Shown piece after piece: positions 62,664-64,000 of a DNA stretch of 64,000 nucleotides. The notes beneath the pieces are model-generated. The model saw only the letters and a program-made list of their open reading frames with translations, did no database searches and had not been told where the DNA came from. Position 1 is the first letter of the stretch. Each line of letters starts with the position of its first letter. The translations under genes were made by a program, and so were the position numbers. Source of the stretch: Bacteroidales bacterium. GTDB lineage: Bacteria; Bacteroidota; Bacteroidia; Bacteroidales; F082. The stretch spans positions 124,001 to 188,000 of the forward strand of contig JAFPUN010000003.1 of NCBI GenBank assembly GCA_017395365.1, given 5' to 3'.

Positions 62664-64000
62664 ATGAAACGCCTCCACCTCTTCCTCATCGCCGCCATCC
62701 TGTTCTGCGGCAACCTTGTGACTCGAGCACAAGACAACGGCGTCACGCTGTATTTCAGCGCCGAAGAGATGCCTGACCTCATCAAATGCCTGCCTCCGCC
62801 ACCTGATACCCTCGGGACAGACTTTGCCAACGACATCATGCGCTACATGTGGGGCAAACAACAACGCAACGACCCAGAACGCGCCGCCCTCGTCTTTCAA
62901 GATGCCGTGTGGAACTACGACTCGCTCTTCGCCGTGTTCACTGTGCCCTTCGGCCTCGAAATCACCAAGGAAGGCACTCCTGAGATTTATAAGTTCATGA
63001 TCAACAGCCTCTCCACCATCGACCCGACACGCGTCAAGCCGAAAGCTTTCTACCACCGCAAGCGGCCGTTTGAGCGTTTCCATGAGCACATGCTCACGAG
63101 ATACGAGGAAGTGGAACTTTCGGGCGAAGGCTCCTACCCCTCCGGCCACAGCCAGCGCGGCTATGCCACCGCTCTGCTCCTTTCGGAAATCAACCCCGAC
63201 AACGCCGACACTATCATGGCGCGTGGTTATATGTACGGTGAGAGCCGCGTCATCGCTGGCGCTCACTGGCAGAGCGACGTCGACGCCAGCCGCCTCTGCG
63301 CCGCCATCGGCGTGAGCCGACTGCACACCAGCCCGACTTTCCTAGCCCATCTTGAGAAAGCACGCAACGAGTTCCAACGGTTGACGGGTAAGCTGTCGCC
63401 CACCGACGACTTCAGCCAGTTTGTGAACATTGCAGATGTCATCCCCGACGCCATTCTGGAAATTCGCTACTACGGCACCTTTAACTTCGTCGGGACACGC
63501 GTGGACGGCTATCTAGAGCCCGTCGCACTGCTCACCCGACAGGCCGCCGACAGCCTACGCGCGGTGAGTGATGACTTGAAAAAACAAGGCTATCGCCTGA
63601 AAATCTACGATGCCTACCGCCCGCAGTGCGCCGTCGACCATTTCATGCGCTGGGGCGCCGATGTCAACGACACGCTCATGAAACCCTATTTCTATCCCGA
63701 AGTGCCCCGCGACAGGCTTTTCGAATTAGGCTACATCGCCAAGAGAAGTGGCCACACCCGCGGCTCCACCGTCGACATAACGCTTTTTGACATGGCTACG
63801 GAAAAAGAAGTGGACATGGGCGGCACCTTCGACTGGTTCGGTCGCAGGAGCCATCCCGATTTTGGCGGCAATCCAAAAACCGGAAAATATAAACCCAACG
63901 ACCAAATCACCGCCGAGCAGTTCCACAACCGTATGATCTTGCGCGAGGCCATGCTGAAACACGGTTTCAAACCCATCGGCGAAGAATGGTGGCACTTCAC
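62664..64000 (+). CDS. PAP2 phosphatase-VanX (M15D) D-Ala-D-Ala dipeptidase fusion, partial
   Basis: At least 445 residues, open at the window end. Signal peptide MKRLHLFLIAAILFCGNLVTRAQ. About 110-235: class A acid-phosphatase signature with KRPFERF, GSYPSGHSQRG and SRVIAGAHWQSD. About 255-445: VanX-type Zn dipeptidase with KIYDAYRPQCA, SGHTRGSTVDIT (His and Asp ligands) and EEWWHF at the edge. Both halves keep their catalytic residues. Likely periplasmic, combining phosphate removal with D-Ala-D-Ala (cell-wall) recycling. The end is outside the window. Confidence 0.88.
   Translation, partial: MKRLHLFLIAAILFCGNLVTRAQDNGVTLYFSAEEMPDLIKCLPPPPDTLGTDFANDIMRYMWGKQQRNDPERAALVFQDAVWNYDSLFAVFTVPFGLEITKEGTPEIYKFMINSLSTIDPTRVKPKAFYHRKRPFERFHEHMLTRYEEVELSGEGSYPSGHSQRGYATALLLSEINPDNADTIMARGYMYGESRVIAGAHWQSDVDASRLCAAIGVSRLHTSPTFLAHLEKARNEFQRLTGKLSPTDDFSQFVNIADVIPDAILEIRYYGTFNFVGTRVDGYLEPVALLTRQAADSLRAVSDDLKKQGYRLKIYDAYRPQCAVDHFMRWGADVNDTLMKPYFYPEVPRDRLFELGYIAKRSGHTRGSTVDITLFDMATEKEVDMGGTFDWFGRRSHPDFGGNPKTGKYKPNDQITAEQFHNRMILREAMLKHGFKPIGEEWWHF

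Overview
The window looks like a chromosomal segment of a Bacteroidales bacterium. The sequence supports this in four ways. Many genes are preceded by the Bacteroidetes -7 promoter box TAnnTTTG. The core genes are typical of the order (RicT-GldH-PBP1A-Obg, PhoH-PurC, OstA-like protein, S46 dipeptidyl peptidase, DUF3244 lipoproteins). One secreted esterase ends in a type IX secretion sorting domain, and a gldH-like gene is present. No species is assigned.

Layout. 0-24.3 kb is ordinary core genome: prs, tRNA-Leu, an SGNH esterase, glmS, lemA, then ricT-gldH-PBP1A-obg-PAP2, a SAM hydroxide adenosyltransferase, phoH-purC, a PHP phosphatase, a U32 peptidase, tRNA-Pro, mntP, a BamA/TamA-like protein, gpmA, an OstA-like protein, glnS and a C69 dipeptidase. 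Short palindromic repeats lie between these genes and in places inside reading frames. 24.5-28.5 kb holds an orphan AT-rich ORF, twin hairpins with the same loop, a Pif1-type helicase and a REP-associated tyrosine transposase element with near-perfect terminal inverted repeats. 28.6-34.8 kb is a cell-envelope cluster: a membrane-anchored TPR regulator followed by duplicated modules of DUF3244 lipoprotein, small beta-barrel-like protein and small lipoprotein. 34.9-43.1 kb carries a T9SS-secreted esterase, a GreA-Nudix-like fusion, a DPP7-type S46 peptidase, a DUF4143 ATPase, and rpmF with yceD.

43.1-62.5 kb is an accessory island. Its first part (43.2-48.3 kb) has a WYL-domain regulator and small operons of unknown proteins. 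Three copies of the palindrome TGTGACA-N5-TGTCACA lie in their promoters, and two direct repeats flank the block. Its second part (48.6-62.5 kb) is a tightly packed defence operon: XRE regulator with operator palindromes, AIPR protein, DEAH helicase with WG-type repeats, two cytosine-5 methyltransferases, a stand-alone copy of the McrB N-terminal domain, an EVE-like/McrB-type AAA+ protein, a Schlafen/AlbA_2 protein and a DUF2357/PD-(D/E)XK nuclease. Two m5C methyltransferases with McrB- and McrC-like subunits match the logic of the NTP-dependent LlaJI restriction-modification system. The AIPR, helicase, AlbA_2 and solo-domain genes make it a larger assembly that I do not recognise as a named system.

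The island ends abruptly at 62,498. Core-like sequence resumes at the next base with a 42-residue YqaE/Pmp3 membrane protein and a PAP2 phosphatase-VanX dipeptidase fusion cut by the window edge.
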